A stretch of 64,000 nucleotides of DNA from Kudoa neothunni (Eukaryota; Cnidaria), in NCBI GenBank assembly GCA_964304625.1, contig OZ199839.1, positions 11,532,001 through 11,596,000 of the forward strand. The letters are read 5' to 3'. This document shows positions 13,126-24,700 of the stretch, piece after piece (positions within the stretch are counted from its first letter, which is position 1; the number at the start of each line of letters is the position of its first letter). Under the pieces are notes generated by a model. It ran no database searches and was not told the DNA's origin. It was given only the letters and a program-made list of their open reading frames with translations. The position numbers and the translations under genes are program-made.

Positions 13126-13269
13126 TGCGACTTGTCAAGCGCAAACAATGACGCATGTAAACGTATTAAAAACTAAGAATAAAGTGTTTCCAATCTTATT
13201 TCGATCGCGTCCTACTTTTTCTTAAAAAATTCCCTGCCTCACCTCTTCAAAAGTATTGATTTTTTTAAA

Positions 13270-13335
13270 TTAACCTTCCCTGTACTGCTCGGAAAAAATC
13301 ACACGCGTTCCGATGAGGTCCGGACGGATCCCAGA
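13270..13335 (+). mobile_element. piggyBac-like left terminus fragment
   Basis: A TTAA is followed by CCTTCCCTG and then GAAAAAATCAC. The same arrangement (TTAACCATCCCTG, then CAGAAAAAATCAC) occurs at 28032, the left edge proposed for the piggyBac element there. The TTAA start and paired similarity suggest a related piggyBac-type end. No right end was found nearby. Confidence 0.45.
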
Positions 13336-13616
13336 AAAAACTATTTGGATGGCCTTTAATTTTTGTGTCTTGCATTAAACAATTTTTCAACTATTTATCA
13401 GCCAAAGTACAGTATAGCGATGGGAGTCGGTATATTTCGCGAGAATTCGGCTAGAAGTTCGTAGCGTAAAAAAACATATTTAGTAATGTAAATAAATTTA
13501 ATTAATAAGATATACATATATATATATATATATTGGAAGTGTATTATCTGTAATATTTTTTTAAATTGGTGTTCAGCCAAATAGGAACCTATTAGCTCCA
13601 ATTTTTGTTAGCAATA

Positions 13617-14381
13617 CAGTAAGTAACCAATTTCACGCACTTTTTCGGGTGCCTCTTGTTTATTATTTAGTTAGGTCAATATTTAATGCCATAAAACCGC
13701 TAATGTATCGCATTTTTAAATATTTATTATCTCGACTCCTAATGGCATCCTAGAGATGAAAAATAAAATAATCAAAACCTATAAATGTTTGCAGAATCTA
13801 AACATAGAAATTATTTACGTGTAGCACAATTTAACTCTTTTGATGAAGATGTATATGAGTGGTGCATTAGGCGGATACGAAGCAAAAAGATTGTAGTAAG
13901 CGTTGTCACGATAATCATCCAGAGAAATCAGTTGGTAAAAGAAAAAGGTTTACCTTCGTGTGCAATTTGTGGAGGGTTCCGTTGTTAACAAAAATCAAAT
14001 TTTATTAGCTAATCCGATGATGCTACACCTGAAATTACCTCAGAGTAGACCAATCAAATCAAAACTTTTTTTAAAAGATACTCTGAAAATTTTATCTACA
14101 ATGTAGACGAAACTGCCTTATTCTACTGATAACAACAAGAAGAATATTGCATAGATCGTTGAAAAATATTTTTGTGCTGTTAATGCATTTATCGAGTTTT
14201 AAGTATCGTTTAAAAATTGAGGTATAGTTAACTAGTCTTTATAAAAGAAATTCAGTCATTATTAAATGCTAATTTTTTTCTGAAATAATTGCGTCTGCGA
14301 GTGGGTGAAATTGGATGTGATCGGTTTTATGCACTTTTTTTCTTGGTCCCGAAGGGATTACGTGAAATTGGTTTCTTACTG
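13617..14381 (+). mobile_element. decayed pogo/Tigger element with TIRs and TA duplication
   Basis: The left end CAGTAAGTAACCAATTTCACG and the right end (inverted CAGTAAGAAACCAATTTCACG) match at 20 of 21 positions. Both are flanked by TA, the pogo/Tc1-type target site. Inside, 13785-13988 encodes FDEDVYEWCIRRIRSKKI, resembling the CENP-B-type HTH of Tigger transposases, and near 14083-14126 NVDETALFY matches the first DDE aspartate motif (NADETGLFY). At 765 bp the transposase is clearly incomplete, so this is an internally deleted, old copy. It sits about 100 bp upstream of the Kunitz gene. Confidence 0.8.
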
Positions 14382-14478
14382 TAATCGTATTTATCCAATG
14401 AATTATTGAGTTAATATTTTTGTGCTTTTGATAATCCATCTTCGTCTCAATTCTGCTATTTTGATTGTTTGCTATTAA

Positions 14479-15949
14479 ATGAAACTGTGCTTTTTCAAAA
14501 TATTTGTTGTGCTATATTTCCCAAATTTGTTTGCAGGTATATAAACATATTCATCATATTCTGATAATATGTTAGATCCCATATTACCCTCTTACGAAAG
14601 AGATGAGGGAGATTGGCCTGTCGGTGTACAAATAAGTATGGACAATGTCATTGATAGATGGTTCATTGACATCCAAGATGCTAAATGCAAACCTCTCGAA
14701 TACCGAGGTATCAAAGGAAACTATAATAATTTCGCCTCAAAGGGACTATGTGAACTTCACGGTATTTTTCTAAATTAGTGTAAATTTCTGATAATATCTT
14801 GCAGGAACGTTGACAACAAAAGAAAAAATTCAAGGATGCAAAAAACCCATGCATCCAGGACATTGCGTAAAAAACACACAAACAAGTAATCAATTCTACT
14901 TTGATCAAACAAACGCCAAATGTGTTTCGTTCCCATATAATGGATGTGGGGGGAGCTTTAATCGTTACATTGATGAAAAAGAATGCAAATTATATTGCTT
15001 AAGTAAAAAAATATGAACATTTCCATTGGACTAAATAATTTTTGTAGATAAAAGGAATGGCGGGCTTACAAATTCTGATGATGACAAAATAAAAGCAGCC
15101 GATCCTGAGATCATATTCGCAGTACCAAATACATTGGATTGCGAACTTAGACCTGATGTTAAAGACAAAGATCCAAACACAGCAATTATTGCTGATAGAG
15201 AGAAAAACAAGTGTGCTTATGCAGCAGTCTCATTAGACTCAAACACAAGAGGGATATTCAATTCGTTTGGCGAATGTGTCAAAACATGTTTTCGTATAAT
15301 TATTATTCATAATATCTTCGTCTTACATAATCTAGCATATCCAAATACACAATCTACTGGTGATGGTGTAACGCAATATAACAGGAGAATAGCTGCATGC
15401 GACATTGGTCCAACTCAAGTTGCTATAGATAACCCAGATGACCCATCAGCTGATATTGAGTTCCGATATTATTATGATCGTGAGAGAAAAGTGTGTAAAC
15501 GCATGGAAACCAAACGAGCTACAGTATCATCCGTCTTTGTTCCAACAAAAAATGATTTTCCAACTATGGAAATGTGTCATAGTTATTGCGGAGCGGGTAC
15601 TTACGTTGATTCATTAAAAAAATTAAATTATAAAGTCTTTCTATGGTTATATCGGATTAAAAATTATTTTGAATTCGGAATAAATTTAGAAAAGTATAAA
15701 AAAGAAATTGTGATCGAAGAAACCTGCGTTAAAGACAAAATGGGTGAAATCGGCAAAAACGAAAATGCATTCAAAGTTAAAAGATTCTATTATGATGCAT
15801 CTAATAAGAAATGCAAAGCTTTTTATTACAAAGGATATGATGGGAACTCTAACAATTTTAAAACGGGGAATGAATGCATGGCGATCTGTGGTGGTCATTA
15901 CAACAATGGAGACCCAATTATTGTAGAGGATATTCCTCAAACAGTATAG
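14479..15949 (+). CDS. secreted protein with five Kunitz-type domains, four of them disulfide-depleted
   Basis: Six exons with agreeing phases: 14479-14536, 14576-14761, 14805-15002, 15048-15293, 15336-15596 and 15690-15949. Introns are 39, 43, 45, 42 and 93 bp; the last two are multiples of three and open, so their exact limits are less sure. The predicted protein is 402 residues. Residues 1-19 (MKLCFFKIFVVLYFPNLFA) are a signal peptide. Domain 1 (about 33-82) keeps only C3 and C5. Domain 2 (93-146) is a canonical six-cysteine Kunitz, CKKPMHPGHC...YNGCGG...CKLYC, with Val after the second cysteine at the P1 position. Domains 3-5 (from about 179, 245 and 330) have C1, C3, C5 and C6 but lack the C2-C4 pair. 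Kunitz domains block serine proteases through the P1 loop, so only domain 2 looks inhibitor-like; the others may bind other targets. AATAAA is at 16059-16064. Identical copy at 53864-55334. Confidence 0.9.
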
Positions 15950-16381
15950 GTATCATTCATATCGCCTTTTCTTTTCGAAATCATTATAAATTCAATCAAT
16001 CAACTCTTTACTTCTTGATTTCTTATATATAAATTATTATATACAATTTTTGAGCATTAATAAACTTCAAACAAATTATTTAGTAGGTTTGTAATGTTAC
16101 GAGTGTGTGTTTTTTAACTTGAGAAATACCTTCTTTGTGATCTAGTTTTGCGTTTCTGTTTAACCACCAATAGAGTATCAATTTCTTTATTATCAAAGCA
16201 TTATTTTTACGGGAAAATAGCAAATAATAAACTGACATGTTTTGTTGTAATGTCACATAGTCGCACTATTTCTACCGCCTAATAATTTGTAACTCTAAGT
16301 TAACTCTCACCACGAATAACATATTTAAAAATAAACTAAGTAAAATATAAAACCTTCAATAAAAATGGTTAATTCTTCACG

Positions 16382-16540
16382 TAAATATGATGATGATGAT
16401 GATGTAAATATGATGATGTAAATATGATGATGTAAATATGATGATGATGATGTAAATATGATGATGTAAATATGATGATGATGATGATGTAAATATGATG
16501 ATGATGATGATGATGATGTAAATATGATGATGTAAATATG
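16382..16540. repeat. compound microsatellite GTAAATAT(GAT)n
   Basis: Runs of GAT of varying length (2 to 7 units) are separated by GTAAATAT spacers. Both copies of the block carry the same pattern (second at 55767-55925). Confidence 0.9.
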
Positions 16541-17139
16541 TGCCAGGAAATTACTAACGTTTAGGGTAACTCAAACATAAATCGGCTACCTGTATGACAA
16601 TAAACCATTAGACAATCACGTCATTATAACAACAGTAGCGCGAACTATTCAGTGTTGCTTGGGAGCGATTTCGCTTAGTGATGTTTCTTAATTATATTCA
16701 AAAAATATATTAATGTTTCAAATTAACTTATAGAAGCGGTAAAACTAAAAAAATTTAAAGGATCATAATTGAAGACTTGGATTTTTAAATTTTAATCCTG
16801 ATCATTGTAGAACAAGGATGTACTAATCCCGGTGTTCTTTTAACGGTATCGTGGCGTGGTCCGGCGATAAATAATTTAAGGTCTGCATCATACTTTTCTG
16901 CATTCTCAATTTATATAAATTACCGTAAACTGTCTTACAAAACGTCATTTTCCCCCCGGGGATTTTTCAAAGCCGATTCTGATCCGGCTCAAAAAGTTTA
17001 AGCCACACTTTTTGGGTAAGTAACCAAAGATATAAAGATAGAACAAAATCTAGGAAATTGATTTTTATTACTCAAATTAATCTCTTGGTCTGGCACCAAC
17101 TTCAGTGCCCTCTTTCTCAAAAACACATAAAAATCGTGT

Positions 17140-17353
17140 CAATATCAACCTAATTATTTTAAATAATAAGGAATATAAATAAACCGCTCGCACTGAATTT
17201 AATCATTGAAAATTCAACTTTACGATCGATTTCAACTAAATCTAAGCAATATCAACCTAATTATTTTAAATAATAAGGAATATAAATAAACCGCTCGCAC
17301 TGAATTTAATCATTGAAAATTCAACTTTACGATCGATTTCAACTAAATCTAAG
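17140..17353. repeat. perfect tandem duplication of a 107-bp unit
   Basis: Units 17140-17246 and 17247-17353 are identical by eye, beginning CAATATCAACC and ending AACTAAATCTAAG. The corresponding place in the second block (56525-56631) has a single unit. This is the only difference found between the two blocks. Confidence 0.95.
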
Positions 17354-18796
17354 GACATTTGCTTTTTGACAATACAGTAGCGCAGGGTTATTACTAGGGG
17401 TTAAGATCGGTTTTGGTTTTAAAAATTTGTTTTTTAATTAATATAATTTAGCTTCTAATATTAATATATGCTGTATTTTAAACAACGAATGACTAAAATA
17501 ATAATCAATCACATTTTATATATTTTTGGTAATGGTAAAATATGCGGCACTTATAGGACATCCTCTTACGCATGCTTTTTCGTATTTCTTTTTCACGACT
17601 CTTGATAATAAAATAAAAGAATACGGAGAGTAAAAATTCAGCTGAAAATAATAACTTCAAAATTTTGAGAATTATTCATCCGGACGTGGTCGAATGTCGA
17701 ATACACGTGTAATCTCCATCTTTTTTCAACAAACATTGAATTATTTTGTTTGTTTCTTAGCTATTATTTCAAAAGTTATTTATTGTTATTATTTAGATTT
17801 TTTACTATTGATATATAAACAATTTTATACAAACTAACTTTAAAAATAAACTTTTTGCAAATTTCACCAAAATATCTCTTGTTTAACTATAAAAAAATAG
17901 TTTTGAATTTTAAAAAATATATCTTTATGTTGTACAATTTGTTTTAGTTTATAATTTTTTTTCCTAAATTTCTTATTAGAAAATAAAAATTTATTCAATT
18001 TTTATTATTAAAATTCAGAAACCTATTCTTTTTAAATGAAAATAATGAGTTTTTTACCTCGCAGTATCTGTAATATATCGGAAAAAAAATAATACGCTAA
18101 AATCTTATTGTTTTATAAGATTTTTTATGTGTCAAAATTTAGTCACAAATTCGGCAAAATATAGGAATTGAGAATTTTCCAAAGTTAAAACACAAAATAT
18201 GATGAACCATTATTATTTTTATTGGTACACATATAGCAGGGTGAAACCAATAAATTTATAAAAATAACAATTCTTTGAATTTATAATAACAATATTTTGC
18301 GTTCATCGAATGTTATACTAAATACACACGTAAGAATTCTTCTAATAAAGTAATAATTTCATATAATCCATCTTAAGTTATTTACCTATTGAAAGTAAAT
18401 ATTTATCTAAAATATAGTGTTTATTTATTATTAAAAAACTTGTCACTTCTAAAAAAATTGAAAAAATTCATTTTGAGAGCACGTAGTTATTTTCTCGTTT
18501 TGAAACCATTCACATTTAAAACCAACAAAAAAATGTATAGCTAAATTTGATATTGTAAAATTTGTTTTTATAAGGTATTGGACGCATTTCCCTTATAATA
18601 TTAGGATTAGCACGACATCCAAAAACTATATAATATTAAGGAACAACGCGCGTACTCGATTATATTCCAGTTAGTGTTGGTCTCTCTGTAGCGCATCTTA
18701 CGCCAGGCCTCGTAGACATAACAACATCGATATAAAAAATATCATTGTCGGACGTTTGACACCATTTGGAGTTTTGGGTTTACGACAATCATCTAT

Positions 18797-19397
18797 ATGA
18801 GTCAAATCAATTCAACAATATTTAAATCACCAATTAACATTATTACATCATTGAATTCATTTTTCCATGAACGTAACACGGATACATCATACGAGAAAAT
18901 TATTATTGCACAATGCGTGGAGCGAATAAATTTCCTAATAATGAAAAATCATATAAACATTCTATTTAAATGCTAAAACAAGTTAAATGAAGAAAATTGA
19001 ATATTTACTCCGCTAAATTACAAGAATGAAGAGGTTTGGTTTTTCTTAAGTAACGTCTTATATCACTGGTTCCTAAAGACCAACTTCTTTTCTTTTTTTT
19101 ACATTAATTTATAATCCATTTTCACAATTTTTTGGTCAATTATGTTTTAAAAAGAATTCTTTAAATAGGTAAAAATAATTTTTTTGGACCTATAGACACT
19201 TCTTTACACTCCGTATAAAATATTCTAAATGTATTTTTATTTATTTCTAGATCATCTTTCTTCATTACGACTACACAAGATTCGTTCAGCTTGAATCATA
19301 TCAAATGCATGTATCGTATGATGAATCTAAAGATTCGATCAAATGGTTGTTAAATGCATTAGTTGATGCTGATCCTTTATTGATGACAAATTTATGA
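18797..19397 (+). CDS. candidate exons of an unrecognised gene
   Basis: 18797-18976 is a 59-codon frame starting MSQINSTIFKSPINIITSLN and later NTDTSYEKIIIAQCVERINF. 19251-19397 follows a good acceptor (tttatttctag) and encodes IIFLHYDYTRFVQLESYQ ... DSIKWLLNALVDADPLL up to a stop. Both peptides have protein-like composition and both sit in an otherwise stop-rich area, so they could be parts of one small gene, but I could not join them by phase and recognise no family. Transcript evidence would be needed to call it real. Confidence 0.3.
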
Positions 19398-20606
19398 ACA
19401 ATAATAACAGTGAAATATCAATGCCTCTAAAAGTGCTTTAACATAACGTTTGAATCTATTTCCCTATTGATATGTATATGTAGGTTTCATCTCTGTCAAA
19501 TTTCCAGCGTGAAATTAAATAGGAAAATATGGTATCAATTCAGAATGGAAGCTCTTCTATGAACATTTTAAATTAAATAGTTTATATTATTAGTAAAGAT
19601 CAATTTTATTCCTATGTGATAAATTATGTGGCACAGAGTCCCCAACGTCTCTATTTATTTTGATAAAATTAGGAACTCAATCGTAAACTAATGGATAATT
19701 GGCTTAGGTTCAGCCGAAAATTATAATAACTGCAAAAATTTTAGATTGGAATCAATAAATGGCAAAATTAGATGCATTATTAAAATTTTTCAGCTCCACA
19801 TGAAATCTTAATATATTTCTTCAGTTACTTGAAATCTATGAGAATTGAAAGAAAATTACCAATAATAATCGGGTTTTTAAAATCATATGTTACCATAACT
19901 AACAACGAAACTTTCAGGCATTACTATACTCATAGGAAACCCAACACATCTAATATTGTTTGGGAGGAATTATCCAAAATAAAAATTAGAAGGAGACTGA
20001 AGATAAGTAGAGCATTTGTTATTGGGCTCACCAAAAAACAATCAATAAAAGTCGAATTAATAATTTTTTTGGATAAAATTTGGATTTATGAATTAAAAAA
20101 ATTGTGACTCATTGAATTTAATAAAACTAACATTTTAACAAATCAATAAAATTGTTTTCAAGAAAAATAACATAAAATGTGGAAAATATTAAGATTACGA
20201 CAAACAAAAGGTAAAAACATAGTTTCATTCAAAAATACGAGGGAGTTCGGAAGCCTCGGTTTTTTTGCTATTTATAGCCATTGGAATCACTTGTGAAAAG
20301 TTAGCTGTTACCTGTGTCACATTAAAATTTGTAACGTGCGAGTTGGTGGAAAATTTGAATTAATTGGCCAAGAATGTCGTAAATTAGCATTCATTACTAT
20401 TATTAAATCAAGAAAAGTACGGTTTTGGTACATGTGAGATGATTAAGGTATGGTTTTAATAAACAAATTCTCCACTTTAAATTGAAAAAAAACTTTTACA
20501 CATTTCTTGGAAAAAATATAATCGAATATATTTGTGGAATCAAATTTTTAATATCTCATTTATTCTAGAAGATATTCCCATCCATGCTTATAGTTAATCC
20601 CTAATG
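19398..20606. other. intergenic stretch with one exon-like frame
   Basis: Apart from the frame at 19826-20107 there is a 46-codon segment near 20293-20435 (+) encoding CYLCHIKICNVRVGGKF and a following Arg/Lys-rich stretch. It resembles no family I can name. The remainder is AT-rich. Confidence 0.35.
19826..20107 (+). CDS. hypothetical basic 90-residue frame, possible exon
   Basis: It opens after a pyrimidine-rich acceptor (atatatttcttcag), has an ATG at 19838 and stops at 20107. It is rich in Lys, Arg and Ile (KSMRIERKLPIIIGFLKSY, then SKIKIRRRLKISRAFVIGL). There are no cysteines and no clear domain. It may be a terminal exon belonging with the segments at 18797-19397, or a decayed transposon piece. 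Copy at 59104-59385. Confidence 0.25.
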   Translation, partial: YLKSMRIERKLPIIIGFLKSYVTITNNETFRHYYTHRKPNTSNIVWEELSKIKIRRRLKISRAFVIGLTKKQSIKVELIIFLDKIWIYELKKL

Positions 20607-20637
20607 GGGATTAAATGGATCCATGAAAATAACCACT
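20607..20637 (+). repeat. short dispersed repeat fragment
   Basis: This 31-bp segment containing TAAATGGATCCATGA matches 33642-33672 at about 26 of 31 positions, with weaker similarity on either side. It is probably the residue of an unidentified interspersed repeat; both occurrences are in the same orientation. Confidence 0.5.
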
Positions 20638-21069
20638 TCCTTAACCAAATTCCTTTTGATAAATAATAATAAGTGTGGATTAAGATTATTAGAGGATATT
20701 CTTAAAGTGCTTGAGTATTTATTATCGGAATATAGAATTGACGATATTTTAATGTATTCGATTTGTATTTGTCTGAACAATTAATGAATTGTTCGAGTTT
20801 GGGGAAAATTTACATATATTATATATTTTGATAATATGCCACGAAAAAATTTCTTTGTTTGATTGGTACTTAGGTATGAATTCCATTCTCTAAGCTCATT
20901 GTTTCTAATTCGTATATTTGTTTATATTATATTATTACGTCAAATCTTGGTTTTATAACTTTTTGTTGAATTTATTTCCCTTAGTGAAATTAAAAAATTA
21001 ATTAATTTTTTTAAGAGTTGCAAATAATTTAAAAATGAACGATTAACGCTGATAAAATACGAAAATAAA

Positions 21070-21773
21070 ATGAGCCTACGGAATGGAGATGTTTTGTGGC
21101 AATTAGGATTCACACCATTGGACAGTCATAGGTAATAACAGGACCTGTTAAATATTTCACTAAGATTTTTGTTACGTGTAATGTTTATTCCACCTTATAG
21201 GGAATCCCTTTGTTCAATTATTCATATTTTATATTGATACCTGTATTATCATGATCATCATCCGTGCTTAAAGTTTATTTTTAGCAGGTTAAAGACTTAA
21301 CTGTAACATGTAAGCTTCAATTTGAGAGTATGGATGCTTGTTGGATGATTGTATTTGTCTTTACTCATCAATTATTGATAAAATCGTCCAACGCTGGATC
21401 AACCATTAAACTATACGTAAAAACTTTATGAAAGACTGATTTAAATTATTTATAGACTGGTATTACATTATTACTGAAAGATGGTCTGATTCACATAACA
21501 CCATTCACATTTGAGAACAACATTTCAACTACTCAGAGTATTATTATTAAAATTCAAGATGGAGTGTGTTCATGTATCATCGTCTTTTTATAATTAAATT
21601 TCTAATATTCTTAAATTTTAGTGGAACATGTCAGTAATAATGATGAAATTCTGAGTGCCATAGGACAATGTTTACACCATTCCATACAAAAGTTTGGTCA
21701 AATTTATTTCTCACCTTCTTTTCTGCCTGAAGCCTATTTTGTGTTTCCATCCACCTTTATGAATTCGATGTAA
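21070..21773 (+). CDS. multi-exon gene of unknown function
   Basis: Three exons join in phase: 21285-21416, 21456-21573 and 21622-21773, with introns of 39 and 48 bp and a stop at 21773. They encode VKDLTVTCKLQFESMDACWM, then IVFVFTHQLLIKSSNAGSTI, TGITLLLKDGLIHITPFTF and, at the end, FSPSFLPEAYFVFPSTFMNS. A 42-bp in-phase exon (21201-21242) before a 42-bp intron probably precedes them. An ATG at 21070 opens MSLRNGDVLWQLGFTPLDSH and ends at a gtaata donor, but its phase does not fit the next exon, so the 5' end is unresolved. Sequence quality and intron structure match the confirmed genes of this window. I recognise no family; it looks like a soluble, mixed-structure protein. Copy at 60348-61051. 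Confidence 0.55.
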
Positions 21774-24700
21774 ACAGTTATATATGTTTATAAAGTACAT
21801 GTGGTAGTGCAAGGATACACGTCAGATTGTTGGGATTAAAATAATAGTTAAGTAAATTTGTTTAATGCGATAACCACAGTAAGCGTCTTCAATGATTGAA
21901 TCATGCATTACCCCCGCAATCAGTTAAAAAATAATGTATATTTCAATTTTCCGATAATGTTATCGTGGTTAGCCCATAAAAAAGGATAAGATTTGTGTTT
22001 TAATTTTTCTTGTTTTAAAATTCTTCTCATTGTAGACAAATAATTAAAATATACAAATATCTAATAGAGATATCATATCTGGATGTTTTTAACCCTCCAT
22101 GTAAACGAAAATAAGGCATCCTTAGAGTAAAATAGTGAAATGATAAAATAGAGTGCATTTAGATCCAAGAGACTTTTCTCTTTAATTTATTGACTTAATC
22201 CTCTAAGGTGAGCGAAAACGACCATCCTCCAAAGTCACTTGAGGTCCAAACGACCCAAGTTTTTTATTCGATGAATTAACTTAATAAATAAAGATATAAG
22301 GTTTTATTAAGTTTAGAATATTTCTGTCGAATAAATTTTAAAGAAAAAGCCGAACACTTGTGTAATTAATCCGTTACTATCTCATCCGTGCCATGTCAGG
22401 TTGAATCGAAAGTAATTGTTGTATAAAACCGTTGATGAATAATCTTATATTTTTAATAAATAAACAATTCAAGTGAATTGACTTAATGATTAATATTTTT
22501 ATGGAAAATTTTAAATTTCATATTTAAGTTATTGTTCAAGAGAGTATTTCTACTCAGCTCGAATAGTTCCCCCGATCAAAAGGTGCCTGCACAAAAAATG
22601 AATAAAACTGATAAATATGTTGATTAATATAAATCTTTGACAAGTAAATTTGTAGATAACTCTACGGAATCATCTGAAACGTTCATTAAATCGGTGGATG
22701 TGAAAATACTGAGGACTCAATAATCAGTAAAAGCGGCATTGTGTGGGGTTTTAGTAAACCGATAACGTCAAGAAAAGGCTCGGCAATACCATGAAAACAC
22801 CGCCTAGCCCTACTTCGTATTTTACTCAGCAGTTTGAAAGCATGTTAGTTTGCTTTCATCCTATGTACTATCATAATTTTTTGAATAAATAATCTAATAT
22901 ATCAATTTTATGAAGATTTCATTTCAGAGGTGATTGAATTCTATTAATAAATTTCTCCAAATAGATTATATTTACTTTTTACGATTCTATAAATGTATTT
23001 TATGTGTGTAAATGGAAGTTTGCCATATCTATTTTAATTAGCGGTCACCTGTGAATAATTAAATTCTTACAAAAAATAAACATTAATTAATTTTATAAAA
23101 TTTTTATTACATTCTATGTAAGTAAAATGAATAACACAATCGAACCTGGATATTAAGCAATTTTTTGGGAATGGAAATAAATTACACAATGGGGAGATTT
23201 TACGCAATACAGGCTATTAGCGCGAGCGCGTTACGTATAAAAAACAAAAATTTATTCGGGTTTAAAATTTAAAATTACCGGTAATTTCAGTTTGTTTGCA
23301 TTAATTTTTGATTATATTAAATAGGAACTCCATAACTGGATGTGTTTTGAAAATAATGCTGTTGAGTTTTTGAACATAAAAGTTTTATAATTAAATTATT
23401 TGAATATTTGAGTTCCGCAATTGACACAAGCGTTTTATCTTTTACAAGGTTTGGATTGATATTTCATTAAATCTATCTACTATATGCGCTTCAGTTAAAG
23501 CTATTGATTCTCCGTTTCTTCAATGTTGTTGATTTCGTCATAATTTTTTATCGAAAAATTAAAGTTGATAAACAATTAAATAATGTGTCAAATTTTTCAA
23601 CATTTTTTCGGAAAAATCATGATTTAAGTTTTCATTATCAAATAATGTTTAATTTAATATTTTGGAGAGTTAAAATACAAGGTTCAAAAAGTCTAGATTC
23701 TCTTAAGAAATTTTAAGTGATAGTCGTTGATACGCTTTCCGTTGCATGTTTTAAAGTTTAAATAAAACCAAAATGATATTCTTAAATAAATTTGAGTTAT
23801 TCATATTTATTATGTTTCACTATTTCTATCCTAGTGACATTGTTGGGAATTTTCCCAAAAAATTAATCATAGTTTGATTATTTACATTGTTGGTTTCACC
23901 ATAAAATTTTTTATAATTAATTCCAAGCCTATGTTTAAATCCCAAGAACCAAACATTACTACCGGTGAAATTGTCTATGTTTATGGATTTAACGTTATTT
24001 TTGTCTTTTTCACGATGACGTAGATGACGTAAGCAAGCACAACTTTTTTCTCATTTGCATTTTAGCTATCCATGTAAAGAATAAACTATCTAACTCTGTG
24101 TACTTGTCTTCATTTATTTTTTTTTTGAAGCCGAAATAGTAGAATTAATGATATCAATTTGGAAAGCTAAAATTATATTAATAATAGGGCGCCTTGAAAA
24201 TATATTATATTTTGTTTCGATAATTTTATATTATTAGATGGTTTAGGATGTTTAAAGATCGTTGCATTTTCTCCTTTGAGTGATTTAATCGAATTATAAT
24301 ATTCGATAATTTCAATTTTTTCAGCCACCGTTCGCTAATTCCTTAACATTTTTTTGCAAAATTCAAAAATAGGATTAATTGAGGATGGAAGTGGACTAGA
24401 TGTTACGCAGTAGCGAGATTTTAGTTTTAACGATATATCTTAAATTTATATTTCTCTAATAAACATTTTCATCTTTTTTCGCTCCGGTAACATTAATTTA
24501 AATAATATACAAGCAAAGTGTAAGTAAACAATTTAAAACATCCGTTATATTTCAACAAACTTGAGAAATTACGCAATATCCAGCTTCGACTGTACTTGTT
24601 TAACTACACTCTTATTTATTCTTAGAATATATTGACTACAAAACGTCGTGGGTTAAATTGGACCACTAAAGTCCTTAAAGGATAATATTTTTTCAACACC

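Larger units (their letters stand above)
12822..13616. other. upstream region of mago, with repeats
   Basis: Holds the 5' flank of mago, a 15-bp tandem repeat (13071-13125) and a piggyBac-like terminus (13270). A (TA)n run lies near 13513-13532. No gene was seen. Confidence 0.5.
15950..18796. other. gene-free stretch with microsatellite and 107-bp duplication
   Basis: Contains the Kunitz polyadenylation signal, the GAT-rich satellite (16382-16540) and the 107-bp tandem pair (17140-17353). A locally GC-rich segment around 16955-17010 has no recognisable coding content. The rest is AT-rich without signals I can support. Confidence 0.5.

Noticed and set aside
13398-13601. Minus-strand 67-codon frame
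   Set aside because: Spans a TA-rich microsatellite that encodes an Ile/Tyr run; no protein-like remainder.
14711-14908. Minus-strand 65-codon frame
   Set aside because: Antisense of Kunitz exons 2-3.
15686-15940. Minus-strand 84-codon frame over the Kunitz gene
   Set aside because: Antisense of the final Kunitz exon; no independent support.
18660-18720. Possible tRNA around TCTCTCTGTAGCGCATCTTACG
   Set aside because: No acceptor stem pairing and no T-loop or A/B box arrangement could be assembled on either strand.
22725-22830. GC-richer segment resembling a small nuclear RNA
   Set aside because: Compared with remembered U1, U2, U4, U5 and U6 motifs and none matched.
24014-24029. Two adjacent TGACGTA words as a CREB/ATF site
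   Set aside because: No gene start nearby, and two short words can occur by chance.
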